DNA of 64,000 bases from Arthrobacter sp. ATA002 (GCF_026898095.1 NZ_CP114015.1:1984001-2048000), one strand, 5' to 3'; positions 18,593 through 29,339 are shown, numbered from the stretch's first letter. The notes: generated by a model from the sequence alone, not told the origin. A program made the numbers and translations.

Positions 18593-20161
18593 ATGAACGT
18601 GAACGCGAATATTCTTTCCATGCGGGGAATCACCAAGTCCTTCCCCGGGGTCAAAGCGCTCCAGGACGTCTCCCTGGAAGTCCGGCAGGGGACCGTGCAC
18701 GCCATCTGCGGAGAAAACGGCGCCGGGAAATCCACCCTGATGAAGGTCCTCTCCGGGGTCTACCCGGCCGGCACCTATGAGGGCGGGATCTATCTGGAGG
18801 GCGAGCTCCAGGAATACAAGGACATCAAGGATTCTGAAGCCGCGGGTGTGGTGATCATCCACCAGGAGCTGGCACTGAGCCCGTTCCTCTCCATTGCGGA
18901 GAACATCTACCTGGGCAACGAACAGTCCCGGGGCGGTTTCATCGACTGGCACCGGACCAACCTCGAAGCCGCGAAGCTCCTGGAACGGGTGGGCCTGGCG
19001 GAGAACCCGGCCACGAAAATCCAGGACATCGGCGTGGGCAAGCAGCAGCTGGTGGAAATCGCCAAGGCCCTGTCCAAGCGGGTCAAACTGCTGATCCTGG
19101 ACGAGCCCACGGCTGCACTGAACGATGAAGACTCCGAGCACCTGCTCGGGCTGATCAAGGACCTGCGCGCCGACGGCATCACCTGCATCATCATCAGCCA
19201 CAAGCTGAACGAGATTAAGGCGATCGCCGACGCCGTCACCATCATCCGCGATGGCCGCACCATCGAGACACTGGACATGCAGGCTGACGAGATTTCCGAG
19301 GAGCGCATCATCCGCGGAATGGTGGGCCGCGACCTGGACAGCCGGTACCCGGACCACACGCCGGTCATCGGCGAAGAGGTCCTGCGCATCGAAGACTGGA
19401 CCGTGCACCACCCGCTGGACCGTTACCGCAAGGTGGTTTCCGGCGCGAACCTGCACGTTCGTGCCGGTGAGATCGTGGGCATCGCCGGTTTGATGGGCGC
19501 CGGCCGTACGGAATTGGCCATGAGCGTGTTCGGCCGCAGCTACGGCCACAACATCAGCGGCCGCCTGTATAAGAACGGCCGCGAAATCACAATGAAGAAC
19601 GTCGGCCAGGCTATTGCACACGGCCTGGCCTATGCGACGGAGGACCGCAAGCGGTACGGGCTGAACCTTATCGAGGACATCAGGCGCAACATCTCCGTCT
19701 CGAGCCTGAACAGGCTCTCCGCCCGCGGCTGGGTGGACCCGTACCGGGAACACCTGACAGCGGAAAAATACCGGACCAGCATGAACATCAAGGCACCCTC
19801 GGTCCTGGCCCTGACCGGAAAGCTCTCCGGCGGAAACCAGCAAAAGGTGGTGCTGTCCAAATGGATCCACACCAATCCCGACGTGCTGATCCTCGACGAG
19901 CCCACCCGCGGCATCGACATCGGCGCCAAGTACGAGATCTACACCATCATCAATGAACTGGCGGACCAGGGTAAGGCGGTCATCGTGATCTCCTCCGAGC
20001 TGCCGGAGCTGCTGGGAATCTGCGACCGTATCTACACCCTGGCTGAGGGCCGTATCACCGCCGACGTCCCGCGGGAAAAAGCCAGCGCCGAATACCTCAT
20101 GCAGTACATGACCCGCGATGCCAGGACTCCTGCCGCCGCGACAGACAAGGAACGCCAATGA
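18593..20161 (+). CDS. mmsA: Sugar ABC transporter ATP-binding protein (MmsA/GguA type)
   Basis: Double ATPase of 522 residues energising sugar import. First domain: Walker [11 protein letters not shown] (about residues 40-49), Q-loop [11 protein letters not shown], signature-like [14 protein letters not shown], Walker [12 protein letters not shown], switch HisSHKL. Second domain: degenerate Walker [10 protein letters not shown], strong signature [14 protein letters not shown], Walker [14 protein letters not shown] degenerate second Walker A is normal for this family. The gene begins 67 bp after the binding-protein gene and overlaps the permease start by ATGA. Confidence 0.94.
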   Translation: MNVNANILSMRGITKSFPGVKALQDVSLEVRQGTVHAICGENGAGKSTLMKVLSGVYPAGTYEGGIYLEGELQEYKDIKDSEAAGVVIIHQELALSPFLSIAENIYLGNEQSRGGFIDWHRTNLEAAKLLERVGLAENPATKIQDIGVGKQQLVEIAKALSKRVKLLILDEPTAALNDEDSEHLLGLIKDLRADGITCIIISHKLNEIKAIADAVTIIRDGRTIETLDMQADEISEERIIRGMVGRDLDSRYPDHTPVIGEEVLRIEDWTVHHPLDRYRKVVSGANLHVRAGEIVGIAGLMGAGRTELAMSVFGRSYGHNISGRLYKNGREITMKNVGQAIAHGLAYATEDRKRYGLNLIEDIRRNISVSSLNRLSARGWVDPYREHLTAEKYRTSMNIKAPSVLALTGKLSGGNQQKVVLSKWIHTNPDVLILDEPTRGIDIGAKYEIYTIINELADQGKAVIVISSELPELLGICDRIYTLAEGRITADVPREKASAEYLMQYMTRDARTPAAATDKERQ

Positions 20162-21405
20162 GCACTCTCACCGACAAGGGGCCGTCCGCCGGCGCCCCCG
20201 CACCGAAGGAACGTCCGGCAGGGATTGTCGGCACCGCCCTGAACTACCTGACCGGGCAGCTGCGCCAGGTGGGGCTGTTCATCGCGCTGATTGCCATCAT
20301 CATCTTCTTCCAGATCGCCACCAACGGGATCACGCTGGCTCCGATCAACGTCTCGAACCTGATCATCCAGAACAGCTACATCCTGATCCTCGCCGTCGGC
20401 ATGGTCCTGGTGATCATTGCCGGGCACATTGACCTGTCAGTCGGGTCGGTTGTGGCCTTTACCGGCGCTGCCGCAGGCGTGATGATCACCCAGTGGGGAC
20501 TTCCCTGGTGGATGGCCGCCGTGCTGTGCCTGGTCCTCGGCGCCGCCGTCGGAGCCTGGCAGGGGTTCTGGATCGCGTACTTCGGGATCCCGGCCTTCAT
20601 CGTGACGCTGGCGGGAATGCTGACCTTCCGCGGGCTGACCCAGATTGTCCTGCAGAACCAGCAGATTTCCCCGTTCCCGGACCAGTTCCGTGACCTGGGC
20701 AGCGGGTTCCTGCCCGATCTGGGCGGAGGGACCAGTTTCCTGGAGCCGCTGACCGTGATCATGGGTGTGCTGGCCGCCGCCGCCCTGGTGGCCTCGGGCA
20801 TCCGCCAGCGGATGGTCCGGCGCCGCCACCAGCTGGTCGACGAGCCGATGCTCTGGTTTGCCGCCAAGCTCGTCTTCACCGCCGGCCTGCTCCTGTTCAT
20901 CACCTACCTGCTGGCCAGTTACCGCGGCATGCCCATCGTCCTGGTCATCCTGGGACTGCTGACGGTCGGTTACTCCGCCGTCATGAACCGCAGCGTCTGG
21001 GGACGCCATATCTACGCCATGGGCGGGAACCTGCACGCCGCGGATCTCTCCGGCATCAATACCAAGCGCACCACCTTCACCGTTTTCATCAACATGGGTG
21101 TCCTGGCCGCACTGGCCGGTTTGGTCTTTACCGCGCAGCTGAACCTGGCCAGCCCCAAGGCCGGTGAAGGCTTTGAACTTGACGCCATCGCCGCCGTCTT
21201 CATCGGCGGAGCCGCAGTGACCGGCGGCATCGGCCGGGTCACCGGAGCCATCATTGGCGGGCTGATCATCGGCATCCTGAACAACGGCATGTCCATCATG
21301 GGTGTGGGTACCGAATACCAGCAGCTGATCAAGGGACTGGTGCTCCTGGCAGCCGTGGCCTTCGACGTATTCAACAAGCGCCGCGGATCCACCTCCATTA
21401 CCTAG
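20158..21405 (+). CDS. mmsB: Sugar ABC transporter permease (MmsB/GguB type)
   Basis: Integral membrane subunit, 415 residues, with about ten hydrophobic segments and the family cytoplasmic-loop region [28 protein letters not shown], which contains the coupling helix. [20 protein letters not shown] is the conserved segment of RbsC/XylH/MmsB permeases. It is translationally coupled to the ATPase gene and is the last gene before a strong terminator. Confidence 0.94.
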   Translation: MSTLTDKGPSAGAPAPKERPAGIVGTALNYLTGQLRQVGLFIALIAIIIFFQIATNGITLAPINVSNLIIQNSYILILAVGMVLVIIAGHIDLSVGSVVAFTGAAAGVMITQWGLPWWMAAVLCLVLGAAVGAWQGFWIAYFGIPAFIVTLAGMLTFRGLTQIVLQNQQISPFPDQFRDLGSGFLPDLGGGTSFLEPLTVIMGVLAAAALVASGIRQRMVRRRHQLVDEPMLWFAAKLVFTAGLLLFITYLLASYRGMPIVLVILGLLTVGYSAVMNRSVWGRHIYAMGGNLHAADLSGINTKRTTFTVFINMGVLAALAGLVFTAQLNLASPKAGEGFELDAIAAVFIGGAAVTGGIGRVTGAIIGGLIIGILNNGMSIMGVGTEYQQLIKGLVLLAAVAFDVFNKRRGSTSIT

Positions 21406-21470
21406 CCCGGCACCGGCGCGGCGCCCGCTGGAACGCGAATCCTTCCGGCACCGGCGCATCGTGAAAGAAA

Positions 21471-21502
21471 GTGGCCGGCACCCGGAAACGGGTGCCGGCC
21501 AC
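21471..21502 (+). terminator. Terminator of the sugar ABC operon
   Basis: A perfect 14-bp stem with a GAAA tetraloop (arms 21471-21484 and 21489-21502), followed by TTGTG. It is preceded by GAAAGAAA, so it may also serve the opposing uspA transcript. Confidence 0.75.
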
Positions 21503-21560
21503 TTGTGCGTCCGCGAATCCGCGGCCGCGGGCGCCAAGCGCACGAATCAGGCGCTAAGCG

Positions 21561-21965
21561 CTAGCTGTTGGCCTTGACCGCCAGGACCGGGCAGTCCGCC
21601 TGGAGCAGCACGCGCTGCGCCGTGCTGCCCAGCAGCATCTTGCCGACCGGGGTGCGGCGCCGCAGCCCCAGGACAATCAGCTCGACGCCGGGGCCGCCGG
21701 CAGCCTTGAGCAGCTCTTCGGCGGGATCGTAGTCACCGACCGGGTGGACCAGTGTGTAGGACGTTCCAGCCGTGCGGAGCTCTGCCTCGAGTTGTTCCAG
21801 CGCGGCATTGTTGGCTTCTTCCTGCTCCTGGTGGTGCAAGCCGTGGCGGGGAAACGCCACGTTCACGATCACCAGCTGCGCGGAACGGGCGCTGGCCTCC
21901 CGGCGGGCGGCGTTCAGCGCGGCCGTCCCCTCGGGGGTGGGAAGAAATCCGACGACAATACTCAT
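21561..21965 (-). CDS. Universal stress protein (UspA family)
   Basis: 134-residue single-domain USP. MSIVVGFLPTPEGTAALNAA at the start and the ATP-type loop GLRRRTPVGKMLLGSTAQRVL...CPVLAV at the end match the nucleotide-binding group. AGGAG precedes the ATG. It lies 43 bp after the APC permease on the same strand, so the pair is probably one operon and the stress protein may modulate the transporter. The latter is inference from position. Confidence 0.92.
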   Translation of the reverse strand: MSIVVGFLPTPEGTAALNAARREASARSAQLVIVNVAFPRHGLHHQEQEEANNAALEQLEAELRTAGTSYTLVHPVGDYDPAEELLKAAGGPGVELIVLGLRRRTPVGKMLLGSTAQRVLLQADCPVLAVKANS

Positions 21966-22008
21966 GGTGCTCCTGACCTAGGGGGTGGAAAAGCGGGCGG
22001 GGACGGAC

Positions 22009-23413
22009 TCAGCCGCGGAGTTCTTCGGCGTCTGAAAAGCGGGTCTTCTTGGCGCGCACGGCCCGGTTCCAGAACCAGGTCAGCACCCACAGCAGCAGGC
22101 CCAGAAGCAGCAGCAGTCCGGCAATCTGGTATTCAATCGGGTCCTGCGCCCACGGGCCCAGCAGGAACGCGCAGGTGAATACGCCGACGTACGGAAGGAA
22201 CCCGGGGAGCGGAAGTGCTTGCCCTCGTGCGGCGTGCGGCGCAGCACCAGGCAGGCAATGTTCACCACGGTGAACACCGCCAGCAGCAGCAGCGCCGTGG
22301 TCCCGCCCAGCGCGGTGACGGTCTCTGCGCCCATGAAGTTGGTAACGAGGATGATCAGCCCCAGCGCGATGGCGGTGGTGAAAAGGATGGAAGCCCACGG
22401 GGTGCGGCGGCCGCGGAGGACCTTGGAAAGCGAACGGGGAAGCACATCCTGCTTCGCCATGCCGTAGAGGAGGCGGCTGGCCATGAGCATGTTGATCAAC
22501 GCGGTGTTGGCCACGGCAAAAATGGACAGGAACGGATAAATGAGGTCAACCGGCAGGTTGGGCGCTCCCGTGCGGACAACCTCCAGCAGCGGAGTGGCGC
22601 TTTCGGACAGCTGTCCCACGGGCACGATGGCGACCGCGGCAATGGACACCAGCAGGTAGACAATCAGGGTGATGCCGAGCCCGGTCAGCATGACCTTGGG
22701 GAAAATCCTGGCAGGGTCCCGGGTTTCCTCGGCCATATTGACGGAGTCCTCAAAACCCACCATGGAAAAGAACGCAAGGGAGGTGGCAGCCGTCAGGGCG
22801 AGGAAGACGCTCTTGTCGCCATCGGTTTCAAACACCATGACCCGGGAGAAATCCACATTTCCCTGGCTCATCGCCCAGAATCCGATCAGGATGACAATCA
22901 GGAGTCCGGTCAGTTCGACAATCGTCAGGACCACATTAAACTTGATGCTCTCTCCGACGCCCCGCAGGTTGATGGCGGCGAGCAACAGCATAAAGATGAC
23001 CGCCACCCAGGTAACGCCGGTCTGGCCCCACTCCAGGTTGAAGCCGACGATGAAGTTCTCGCCCAGGAACTTGGCGGCCGTCGAGGCGGAGGTAATTCCG
23101 GAACTCAGCACGGCAAAGGTGACCAGGAACGTCACGAAGTGAATACCAAAAGCCTTGTGGGCGTAGAGCGCGGCACCGGCGGCCTGCGGGAATTTGGTCA
23201 CCAGTTCCAGGTAGGACAGCGCGGTGATGGTGGCAACGGCGAACGCCACCAGGATGGGCGCCACGCGGCACCGCCGATTTCACCGGCGACCTGGCCGGTC
23301 AGGGCATAGACTCCGGTGCCAAGGATGTCGCCGACGATGAAGAGCAGCAGAAGCTTGGTCCCCATCACCCGCTTGAGTTCGGGTTCCCCGGAGCTGATTT
23401 TTGTATCGCCCAT
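22009..23413 (-). CDS. APC family amino-acid permease, two frameshifts
   Basis: Secondary transporter of about 468 residues after correction, with roughly 12 hydrophobic helices. The ATG at 23413 (MGDTKISSGEPELKRVMGTK) has AGGA upstream. TM1 carries FIVGDILGTGVYALTGQVAGEIG, the unwound GxG substrate motif of APC proteins; TM6 has FFSMVGFEDSVNMAEETRDPARIFP. The frame breaks at about 23261 and 22202. One extra C on the plus strand at each site joins EIGGAAW to APILVAF, and FRSPG to FLPYVGVF. It ends in a basic tail (NRAVRAKKTRF). The substrate cannot be told. Confidence 0.9.
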
Positions 23414-23578
23414 GGCTGGTTTCCTGCTTTCTGTGTATTTCTCATGCGGCCCGGGACGTGTATCCCGAAAACCGGTCACGGCCCGCTGCCCGACGCCATT
23501 ATGGGGCAAAGCAATGTTACGGGAATGGACGGGACTATGCGTAAGCAAGGAGGAGGGCAAGCCTGCTGTGGATTTGCG

Positions 23579-24885
23579 TCAGCCGGGCACTGGGGGCCCG
23601 GGGATCACCCGCACCGCGGCTATGCGCCGGCGCTGAACGCTGAGCACCTCCAGCCGGGCCCCCGGAGCATCCACAACGTCCCCGGGCCGGGAAACCCTCC
23701 CCAGCCTTTCCATAATGTATCCACCGACCGTTTCATACGGACCCTCCGGAAGGGAGATGCCGGTCAACCGGTCAAACTCCTGCAGTATCAGTGCTCCGTC
23801 AACCACCAGGTCCCCGCGGATCCTGCGGTGCCTGTCCTCCGGATCCCGCGACGTGTCGTACTCGTCGTAAATCTCGCCCACCAGTTCCTCCACCAGGTCC
23901 TCCAGCGTGACAATGCCGTCCGTCCCGCCGTATTCATCCGCAACCACGGCAATATGGCTGCCGTCCCGGCGCATCCTGGACAGTGAGGGGACAACCGCCG
24001 CAGTACCCGGGAGAAAGAGGATGGGGCGGGCAATGTCCGCGAGTGTCCGCTCCGATGCGCCGCCGCTGTCGTCGCCCTCCCGCAGCAGGTCCCGGACATG
24101 GACAAAGCCGATGATGTCGTCGGGGGAGTCCCCGATCACCGGATATCTGGAATAGGGCAGCTGATGCACAGCTGCGCGGGCCTGCGCTACCGTGAGGTCC
24201 GCTGCCAGGAACCGGACCTCGGGCCGCGGCCGCATCACCTCCTGCAGCAGCCGGCTGCCGGCGCCGAAGACGTCGGACAGGATCCGGCGGCTGTCTTCGG
24301 CCAGGACCGGACTTGCCACCACCATGTCCCAGAGCTCCTGGGTGGTCACCGGCGGCGTCTTGACCTTCGGATCCCCGCCCAGCAGCCGCACCACGGTGTC
24401 CGTGGACAGTGACAGCAGCTTGATCACGGGCCGCATGACGACGGCAAACACGTTCAGGGAGGCGCCAGGAGCCGGGCGAAGCGCTCCGCGTTCTGCATAG
24501 CCAGGCGTTTGGGCACCAGCTCGCCGAAAACCAGGGACAGGTACGCCACGGCCAGGGTGAGAAGGACAAAGGCTGCCGCGTTTGCCGCAGCCGGTGCAAG
24601 GCCAAGCCGCCCAAGGGCCGGCGCCACCGCCGGCGCCAGGGCGGACGCTCCGTAGGCGGCGGAGAAGAAACCCGAGAGCGTGACCCCAATCTGGATGGAG
24701 GAGAGAAAGAGGTTGGGATTGCGGGCCAGCTCAGCAATTTTCCGGCCGCCGGGCCCCGATGCCTCGATCCGGCTGATTTGGCTCTCCCGCAGCGACACCA
24801 GGGCCATCTCCGTGCCGGCGAAAATTCCTCCCAGCAGGACGAAGAACACTACAAGAAGCGCGTTGATGAGCGTGCTGTCATCCAT
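23579..24885 (-). CDS. Hemolysin/CorC (CNNM) family protein with CBS domains, frameshifted
   Basis: About 435 residues after correction. N-terminal DUF21/CNNM membrane domain with about four helices (VVFFVLLGGIFAGTEMALVSLRE, IQIGVTLSGFFSAAYGAS, FGELVPKRLAMQN), then a CBS pair (VMRPRPEVRFLAADLTVAQARAAV..., DIARPILFLPGTAAV) and a C-terminal CorC_HlyC domain (VVADEYGGTDGIVTLEDLVEELVGEIYDEYD). Members are linked to magnesium or cobalt efflux. One missing base near 24461 splits it into 143 and 290 residue pieces. The ATG at 24885 lacks a Shine-Dalgarno and has a -10 box 6 nt before it. Confidence 0.9.
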
Positions 24886-24891
24886 GTTCAG

Positions 24892-24897
24892 AGCGTA
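24892..24897 (-). promoter_or_regulatory. Probable -10 box of the leaderless CorC-family gene
   Basis: Minus-strand TACGCT ends 6 nt before the ATG. Confidence 0.4.
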
Positions 24898-25003
24898 CCG
24901 GTGCCTGCAGGCCGCTGACAGGTTCGGGGAGCTGCCCTGCCCGCCGCCGCCGGCTTCGGGCGGCTGCAGGTGGGCGGAATCACATCCGGCCGCGGCTGCG
25001 GGA

Positions 25004-25044
25004 AAAACAAAAATACCCCCGGAATCCGAAGATTCCGGGGGGTA
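25004..25044 (-). terminator. Intrinsic terminator of tRNA-Leu
   Basis: A 13-bp stem (25014-25026 with 25031-25044, one bulged G) and a CGAA loop are followed on the minus strand by TATTTTTGTTTTT. It lies directly downstream of the tRNA. Confidence 0.85.
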
Positions 25045-25051
25045 GATATTG

Positions 25052-25134
25052 TGCGCGGAGGGGGACTTGAACCCCCACCCTCGTTAGAGGACTAGCACCT
25101 CAAGCTAGCGCGTCTGCCATTCCGCCACCCGCGC
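25052..25134 (-). tRNA. tRNA-Leu (GAG anticodon)
   Basis: 83-nt class II tRNA. Acceptor GCGCGGG pairs with TCCGCGC, discriminator A. The D-arm begins TGGCGGAATGGC. The anticodon stem CTAGC/GCTAG encloses loop TTGAGGT with anticodon GAG (reads CTC and CTT). A long variable arm (TCCTCTAACGAGGG) and T-loop GGTTCAAGTCC follow. CCA is not encoded. Confidence 0.97.
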
Positions 25135-25279
25135 CGGGTGTTTGCCGCAAGCTCTTCAGTCGTTCAAAAGCTGCGGAAGCAACGGGAAAAACTCTAACAC
25201 GGTTTTGGGCCGGACCGTAAATCGGTGCTGGTCAGCCCTCCGGTGGCTAGGCTGGCACCAAGCAAACGAAGGAGAAACC

Positions 25280-26599
25280 ATGTCTGAGTCCACTGCGCGC
25301 GGAACAACCGCCGAAGACGAGGTTACCCGGATCTGCCGGGAGCTGATCCGCTTCGACACCTCCAACTTCGGTGACGGCTCGGGGCCGGGGGAGCGGGCCG
25401 CCGCGGAATACACCGCAGGCCTGATCGAGGAGGCCGGGCTGCACGCGGACCTCTTCGAATCCGCTCCCGGCCGGGCGTCGGTAGTAACCCGCATGGAAGG
25501 CACTGATCCGTCGCTCCCGGCCCTTGTGGTGCACGGGCATCTGGACGTCGTGCCGGCGCAGAAGCAGGACTGGACAGTGGACCCGTTCAGCGGCGAGGAG
25601 CGGGACGGACTGATCTGGGGGCGCGGCGCCGTCGACATGAAGGACATGGATGCCATGATCCTTTCAGTCATGCGGGATATGGCCCGCACCGGAAGCAAAC
25701 CGAAGCGGGACCTCATCTTCGCTTTCTTCGCCGACGAGGAAGCCGGCGGCAAATACGGGGCAACCTGGGCGGTGGAAAACCGCCGTGAACTCTTCGACGG
25801 CGCCACCGAAGCCATTTCGGAAGTGGGCGGGTTCTCCGCCACGATCGGCGGCAAGCGCACCTACCTGCTGCAAACGGCGGAGAAGGGTATTTCCTGGCTG
25901 CGCCTGGTCGCCCACGGGCGCGCCGGCCACGGTTCGCAGATCAACACCGACAACGCAGTGACCCGGCTTGCCCGGGCCGTTGCCACGATCGGGGAATACC
26001 CCTGGCCGATCGAACTGACCGACACGACGCGGGCCTTCCTGGACGGCGTGACGGAACTTACCGGCGCCGAGTTCGATCCCGACAACCCGGAGCGGCTGCT
26101 GGCGGAGCTGGGCACCGTGGCCCGCTTCGTGGGGGCAACCCTGCAGAACACCGCCAACCCGACAGTCCTGACGGCCGGTTACAAGCACAACGTCATCCCG
26201 GGTACCGCCGAAGCCCTCATCGACGTCCGGACCCTGCCCGGACAGGAGGAGCAGGTGCTGGCAATCATCAAGGATCTTGCCGGCCCGGGGGTGGACGTGA
26301 GCTACGAGCACAAGGATGTTTCACTGGAAGTGCCGTTCAAGGGCAACCTCGTGGACTCCATGGTGTCCGCGCTGCAGGCGGAGGATCCGGGTGCACCGGT
26401 CCTGCCCTACACGCTCTCCGGCGGCACCGACAACAAGTCCCTGAGCCGCTTGGGGATCACCGGCTACGGCTTTGCGCCGCTGCGGCTTCCCGAGAGCCTG
26501 GACTTCACCGGCATGTTCCACGGCGTGGACGAGCGGGTCCCGGTCGATTCCCTGAAATTTGGCACCCGGGTGCTGAACCGCCTGCTGACCGGATATTAG
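25280..26599 (+). CDS. M20 family metallopeptidase (dipeptidase/ArgE-like)
   Basis: Zinc-dependent amidohydrolase of 439 residues. The ATG at 25280 is fixed by AAGGAG six bases upstream. Metal and catalytic residues are visible: VVHGHLDVVPA (His, Asp; about residue 85), WGRGAVDMKDMDA (bridging Asp), FAFFADEEAGGKYG (general-base Glu and metal Glu, about 155), HGRAGHGSQ in the lid domain, and the C-terminal metal His in MFHGVDERVPVD. It cleaves a peptide or acyl-amino-acid bond; the substrate is not determined. It lies 9 bp before the acyl-CoA dehydrogenase gene and is likely co-transcribed. Confidence 0.92.
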   Translation: MSESTARGTTAEDEVTRICRELIRFDTSNFGDGSGPGERAAAEYTAGLIEEAGLHADLFESAPGRASVVTRMEGTDPSLPALVVHGHLDVVPAQKQDWTVDPFSGEERDGLIWGRGAVDMKDMDAMILSVMRDMARTGSKPKRDLIFAFFADEEAGGKYGATWAVENRRELFDGATEAISEVGGFSATIGGKRTYLLQTAEKGISWLRLVAHGRAGHGSQINTDNAVTRLARAVATIGEYPWPIELTDTTRAFLDGVTELTGAEFDPDNPERLLAELGTVARFVGATLQNTANPTVLTAGYKHNVIPGTAEALIDVRTLPGQEEQVLAIIKDLAGPGVDVSYEHKDVSLEVPFKGNLVDSMVSALQAEDPGAPVLPYTLSGGTDNKSLSRLGITGYGFAPLRLPESLDFTGMFHGVDERVPVDSLKFGTRVLNRLLTGY

Positions 26600-26608
26600 G
26601 AGACACCC

Positions 26609-27766
26609 GTGGATCCCGCCGACATCCTGACGCCCGAGCTCCTGGACCGCCTGCGCAGCCGCGCCGCCGGGTATGACCATGACAATGCCTTCTTCGCGGA
26701 AGACCTCGACGACCTGCGCGCCGCGGGCTACCTCTCCCTCTTTACACCGGAAGCGGCCGGAGGAGCGGGGTTCACCATTCCCCAAGTGGTCCAGGCCCAG
26801 CGGCTGCTGGCCACTGCCGCCCCCGCCACGGCGCTGGCCGTGAACATGCACCACGTCTGGTGCGGGGTGGCCCACCTGCTGTCCCTGCGCGGTGATGACT
26901 CGCTGGCTTTCGTCCTCGATGATGCCGCCAGGGGTGAGCTGTACGCTTTCGGGGTCTCGGAGCCGGGCAACACTGCCGTGCTCTTCGATTCCTTCACCGC
27001 CGCCCAGCCCCTGGGCGACGGATCCTACGCGTTTACAGGAACAAAGATCTTCACCAGCCTTTCCCCGGCCTGGACCCGGCTGGGCATCTTCGGCCGCGAC
27101 GACTCGGATCCGCAGGAGCCCCGGCTGGTCTTCGGGTTCGCGCCGCGGGGAACCGAAGGGATCACCGTCAAGGATGACTGGAACACCATGGGCATGCGGG
27201 CGAGCCAGTCCTGCACCACCGTCCTGGACAACGCAGTGCTGGAAGCTGACCAGCTGGTGCGCACCACGCCGGTGGGTCCGCACCGCGACGCCTTCGTGTT
27301 CGGCATTTTCAGCCTCTTCGAAACACTGCTCTCAGCCGTGTACACCGGAGTGGGGGACCGCGCCGTCGAGCTGGCTGTGGAAGCTGCGCAGGGGCGGACG
27401 ACGGTGGGAGGCGCCCCGGTCGCCCACGATCCCCACACGCGGTGGAAGGTGGCGGACGCCGCCATCCGGATGGACGGAATCCATCCGCAGCTCGAGGCGA
27501 TTGCCCGCGACCTGGAGGCCGGCACCGACCACAGCAGCCTCTGGTTCCCCCGGTTGTCCTCCCTGAAGTACCGGGCCACGGAAACGGCGCGCTCCGTCGT
27601 CGAAACCGCCGTCCGGGTTTCGGGCGGGCGAAGCTACTTCCGCGGAGCGGAGCTGGAACGCCTGTACCGGGACGTCCTGGCCGGCATGTTCCATCCGTCC
27701 AGCGAAGACTCGGTCCATGCCTCCGTGGCAAATGCGTGGCTGGGGCCGGTTCCGGACGGCGCCTGA
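26609..27766 (+). CDS. Acyl-CoA dehydrogenase family protein
   Basis: FAD-dependent acyl-CoA dehydrogenase fold, 385 residues. GTG start with AGGAG nine bases upstream. N-terminal helical domain (DDLRAAGYLSLFTPEAAGGAGFTI), middle beta domain (FGVSEPGNTAVLFDSFTAAQP, FTGTKIFTSLSPAWTRLGIFGRD, VKDDWNTMGMRASQSCTTVLDNA), and C-terminal helices with ETAVRVSGGRSYFRGAELERLYRDVLAG. The usual catalytic Glu position is not obvious, and the C-terminus resembles DszC/flavin-monooxygenase-like members, so a function outside beta-oxidation is possible. Confidence 0.87.
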   Translation: MDPADILTPELLDRLRSRAAGYDHDNAFFAEDLDDLRAAGYLSLFTPEAAGGAGFTIPQVVQAQRLLATAAPATALAVNMHHVWCGVAHLLSLRGDDSLAFVLDDAARGELYAFGVSEPGNTAVLFDSFTAAQPLGDGSYAFTGTKIFTSLSPAWTRLGIFGRDDSDPQEPRLVFGFAPRGTEGITVKDDWNTMGMRASQSCTTVLDNAVLEADQLVRTTPVGPHRDAFVFGIFSLFETLLSAVYTGVGDRAVELAVEAAQGRTTVGGAPVAHDPHTRWKVADAAIRMDGIHPQLEAIARDLEAGTDHSSLWFPRLSSLKYRATETARSVVETAVRVSGGRSYFRGAELERLYRDVLAGMFHPSSEDSVHASVANAWLGPVPDGA

Positions 27767-27770
27767 AGGG

Positions 27771-28004
27771 TCAGGCCGTCCGCCGGACGCGCATCACGCG
27801 CCGGCGCAGCCAGAAACGCCTGGCTCCGCCGCGGTAAATGCAGCTGCGGTGCAGCTCCCACTTGCCGTATTCGGCATGCTCCCTAATGAGGCGCCGGGCG
27901 TCTGAGACTGAATCGCCGGGGTTTACGGAGACCACGAGGTACTCGTAGTCCCGTAAGTTCTCGTCTGGCCGGCGCACGCCCGGCCGAAGAATTTGTTCGC
28001 GCAT
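27771..28004 (-). CDS. DUF5703 family protein
   Basis: 77 residues. DYEYLVVSVNPGDSVSDARRL and EHAEYGKWELHRSCIYRGGARRFWLRRRVMRV match the actinobacterial DUF5703 pattern. GGAGGGAT sits immediately before the ATG. Basic C-terminus, no membrane segment. Convergent with the acyl-CoA dehydrogenase gene (4 bp apart) and divergent from the small acidic protein. Function unknown. Confidence 0.85.
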   Translation of the reverse strand: MREQILRPGVRRPDENLRDYEYLVVSVNPGDSVSDARRLIREHAEYGKWELHRSCIYRGGARRFWLRRRVMRVRRTA

Positions 28005-28032
28005 ATCCCTCCAATTTTGCCTGCTTAACCGC

Positions 28033-28038
28033 TAACGT
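28033..28038 (+). promoter_or_regulatory. Probable -10 box of the leaderless gene at 28046
   Basis: TAACGT ends 7 nt before the ATG. No Shine-Dalgarno. Confidence 0.35.
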
Positions 28039-28045
28039 CTAGGGC

Positions 28046-28429
28046 ATGAGCATAGATCCGCACGTCGCGCTCCAATCACTCATGGCCGCCCTCGAAGAGC
28101 ACCTCACCGCTGCTTCCCAGCGCCGCGGGGACAAGGACCCGCTGGTCGAGACAGCCTATCTGGCGGTGGCGGATGCCTTCGAGGTTTATGAGGAGGTCCT
28201 CTATGACGCCTACGGCGAGGTGACGCCGCTGGAAATCTATGAAGACGACGACGAGGAGTTCGACGGCGAGTTCGCCGACGACGGCGGGCGGTCCTCGGGG
28301 TCCAGCCCGGCCCGTAAACTCCGGCGGGGCGCCGGAGCGGCCGCGCAGCGCCGGTTTCACCCCCGTCAGCGCCGGTTCCCCCCGGCAGCGGCCGGTTTCA
28401 CCCCCGCTAATCGGGTGTTCCGCCTGTGA
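28046..28429 (+). CDS. Conserved hypothetical protein with acidic segment and repeat-encoded tail
   Basis: 127 residues, not assigned to a named family. The first ~75 residues are a well-formed helical region (PHVALQSLMAALEEHLTAAS, DPLVETAYLAVADAFEVYEEVLYDAYGEV) followed by a run of acidic residues (YEDDDEEFDGEFADDGG). The last ~45 residues are Arg/Pro-rich and come from three imperfect DNA repeats of about 20 bp (28345-28411), so the C-terminus may be spurious or recently extended. It looks soluble. Similar short acidic proteins occur beside DUF5703 genes in Arthrobacter-type genomes; function unknown. Confidence 0.6.
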   Translation: MSIDPHVALQSLMAALEEHLTAASQRRGDKDPLVETAYLAVADAFEVYEEVLYDAYGEVTPLEIYEDDDEEFDGEFADDGGRSSGSSPARKLRRGAGAAAQRRFHPRQRRFPPAAAGFTPANRVFRL

Positions 28430-28490
28430 CCTGCGGCGCTTCCCGGCCCCGCCCCGGACGGCCAGGCACGGACCGCCGGCGTCCGTGGCC

Positions 28491-28496
28491 TAGAGT
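28491..28496 (+). promoter_or_regulatory. Probable -10 box of leaderless uppP
   Basis: TAGAGT ends 8 nt before the GTG at 28505. No Shine-Dalgarno. Confidence 0.4.
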
Positions 28497-28504
28497 TCTA
28501 TCTT

Positions 28505-29329
28505 GTGAATTGGTTTGAAGCGCTCTTCCTCGGCCTTATTCAGGGCCTGACCGAATTTCTCCCCATCTCATCTAGCGCCCACCTGCGGATCGTCGGTGAG
28601 CTGCTGCCCGGTGCCCAGGACCCGGGTGCCGCGTTCACCGCGATCACCCAGCTGGGCACCGAGACGGCGGTGCTTGTCTACTTTTGGAAGGACATCGTCC
28701 GGATCGTCAAGGCGTGGTTTGGGTCGCTGGCCGGACGTGTTCCGCGCAGCGATCCGGACGCCCGCATGGGCTGGCTGATCATCCTCGGCAGCCTTCCCAT
28801 CGCGGTGCTGGGGCTGTTGTTCCAGGACCAGATCGAAAGCACTTTCCGCAGTCTGTGGATCGTGGCGACCATGCTGATCGTCTTCGGCATCATTTTGGCA
28901 ATAGCCGACGCCGTCGGCAAGCAGCAGCGAACCCTGGACCAGCTCAGCTACAAGCACGGCATCCTGTACGGCTTCGCGCAGGCAATGGCGCTGATTCCCG
29001 GTGTCAGCCGCTCCGGTGGAACCATTACCGCCGGGCTGCTGATGGGCTACACCCGGGAGGCGGCAGCCCGGTACGCTTTCCTGCTGGCCATTCCCGCCGT
29101 TTTCGGCAGCGGACTGTACCAGCTGGTGAAATCACTGGATGAGCCGATGGTTTACGGCGGCTGGGAAACCGCGGGCGCCACGCTGGTGGCCTTTATTGTG
29201 GGCTTCATCATCATCGGCTGGTTCCTGAAGTACGTGTCCACCCGCGGCTACGGGCTCTTTGTCTGGTACCGGATCCTGCTCGGAGTCGTGATTTACGTCC
29301 TGCTGGGCTTTGGCGTGCTGAATGCGTAA
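28505..29329 (+). CDS. uppP: Undecaprenyl-diphosphatase
   Basis: Integral membrane phosphatase recycling undecaprenyl pyrophosphate for cell-wall synthesis; overexpression confers bacitracin resistance in this family. 274 residues with about eight helices. The two family motifs are present: [17 protein letters not shown] (residues ~11-27) and [10 protein letters not shown] (about 164-173). Length and start ([20 protein letters not shown]) are normal. It precedes mshC by 22 bp in a frequent actinobacterial pairing. Confidence 0.96.
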   Translation: MNWFEALFLGLIQGLTEFLPISSSAHLRIVGELLPGAQDPGAAFTAITQLGTETAVLVYFWKDIVRIVKAWFGSLAGRVPRSDPDARMGWLIILGSLPIAVLGLLFQDQIESTFRSLWIVATMLIVFGIILAIADAVGKQQRTLDQLSYKHGILYGFAQAMALIPGVSRSGGTITAGLLMGYTREAAARYAFLLAIPAVFGSGLYQLVKSLDEPMVYGGWETAGATLVAFIVGFIIIGWFLKYVSTRGYGLFVWYRILLGVVIYVLLGFGVLNA

Positions 29330-29339
29330 CAACGGAAAG